DNA from: Minisyncoccota bacterium
GTDB taxonomy: Bacteria; Patescibacteriota; Minisyncoccia; Minisyncoccales; Minisyncoccaceae
DNA length: 16,288 nucleotides
Direction: 5' to 3'
Assembly (NCBI GenBank): GCA_028704295.1
Contig: JAQVLF010000010.1
Location: forward strand, 1-16,288
Below are positions 16,166 to 16,288 of the stretch, piece after piece. A program made the position numbers and the translations under genes. Each line of letters begins with the position of its first letter. Position 1 is the first letter of the stretch. The notes below the pieces were generated by a model that saw only the letters and a list, made by a program, of their open reading frames with translations, was not told the origin of the DNA and searched no databases.

Positions 16166-16288
16166 ATGATTTACAGAATTTTATAAAAAATAGTAAAAAA
16201 AAAGCTTTTTAAGGGTAAAATAGTAGTGATTTATGGTGCGACAAGTTGGAAAAACAACCCTTGTTAAGCAAATTTTAGAAAAACACAA
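16166..16288 (+). pseudogene. Disrupted 5' end of a second DUF4143-type AAA+ ATPase gene (runs off the right edge)
   Basis: From the ATG at 16166 the reading is MIYRIL, TAA (16184-16186), KIVKKKLFKGKIVVIYG. After GGT at 16237 the frame must shift past one base to continue as RQVGKTTLVKQILEKH to the window end. Joined, this is the typical start of COG1373-like ATPases, with a P-loop GxRQVGKTT. Two lesions are thus visible within 75 bp: a nonsense codon at position 7 and a loss equivalent to 2 bp of the codon between the Gly and Arg of the P-loop. The rest lies outside the window. A start at the ATG at 16233 would give an open frame but would remove the first strand and the P-loop's leading Gly. 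Sequencing error could explain one lesion, less easily both. Confidence 0.7.

Overview
The window is AT-rich, uses TAA, TAG and TGA as stops (for example TGA ends pilB, pilT and rodA), and is densely packed with genes. Almost no start has a Shine-Dalgarno sequence. A complete type IV pilus (T4P) locus without an outer-membrane secretin, together with a small secreted Cys-rich protein and DUF4143-type ATPases, points to a monoderm member of the Candidate Phyla Radiation (Patescibacteria, probably Parcubacteria). This assignment is inferred from gene content and order; there is no rRNA or other marker here to prove it.

Left flank (1-2260): a left-truncated AAA+ ATPase with a DUF4143 C-terminus runs leftward. 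Its promoter is close to consensus and holds a 19-bp perfect palindrome, and a second identical palindrome lies 33 bp further out. Diverging from it are a small Cys-rich secreted protein and a NUDIX hydrolase. A shortened ComF-like protein then converges on the NUDIX gene, and the two share a 17-bp palindrome that supplies both stop codons.

Pilus locus (2243-12930): pilM, pilN, pilO, a PilP-like gene, pilB, pilT and pilC form one tightly coupled unit. Two tandem pilin genes follow, bounded by their own extended -10 promoter (9115-9143) and an intrinsic terminator (10178-10203). After the terminator, pilD and four minor pilins (GspH-, PilV-, PilW/J- and PilX-like) form a second string of genes 2-5 bp apart. 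The parts fit a standard machine: PilC is the membrane platform, PilB powers extension, PilT powers retraction, PilM/N/O/P-like make the alignment complex, PilD processes prepilins, and the minor pilins form the tip or initiation complex. ComF nearby fits a role of the pilus in DNA uptake, but this is inference.

Housekeeping tail (12936-16032): ligA (NAD-dependent DNA ligase) and rodA (SEDS peptidoglycan polymerase) continue the same string; rodA starts inside the end of ligA.

Right flank (16031-16288): immediately after rodA is a tandem pair of 32-bp palindromic units with a -35-like box, followed by the start of a second DUF4143-type ATPase gene. That gene carries an in-frame stop at codon 7 and a frameshift in its P-loop, so it looks decayed. 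The most notable signals are (i) that both ATPase genes are preceded by tandem palindromes 32-33 bp apart but of unrelated sequence, and (ii) a recurring layout with the -10 box 6-7 bp before the ATG, which predicts leaderless mRNAs. I found no tRNA, rRNA, CRISPR array or transposase. The only gene-free stretch of any length is 16033-16165; apart from the palindromic units it holds only AT-rich sequence.
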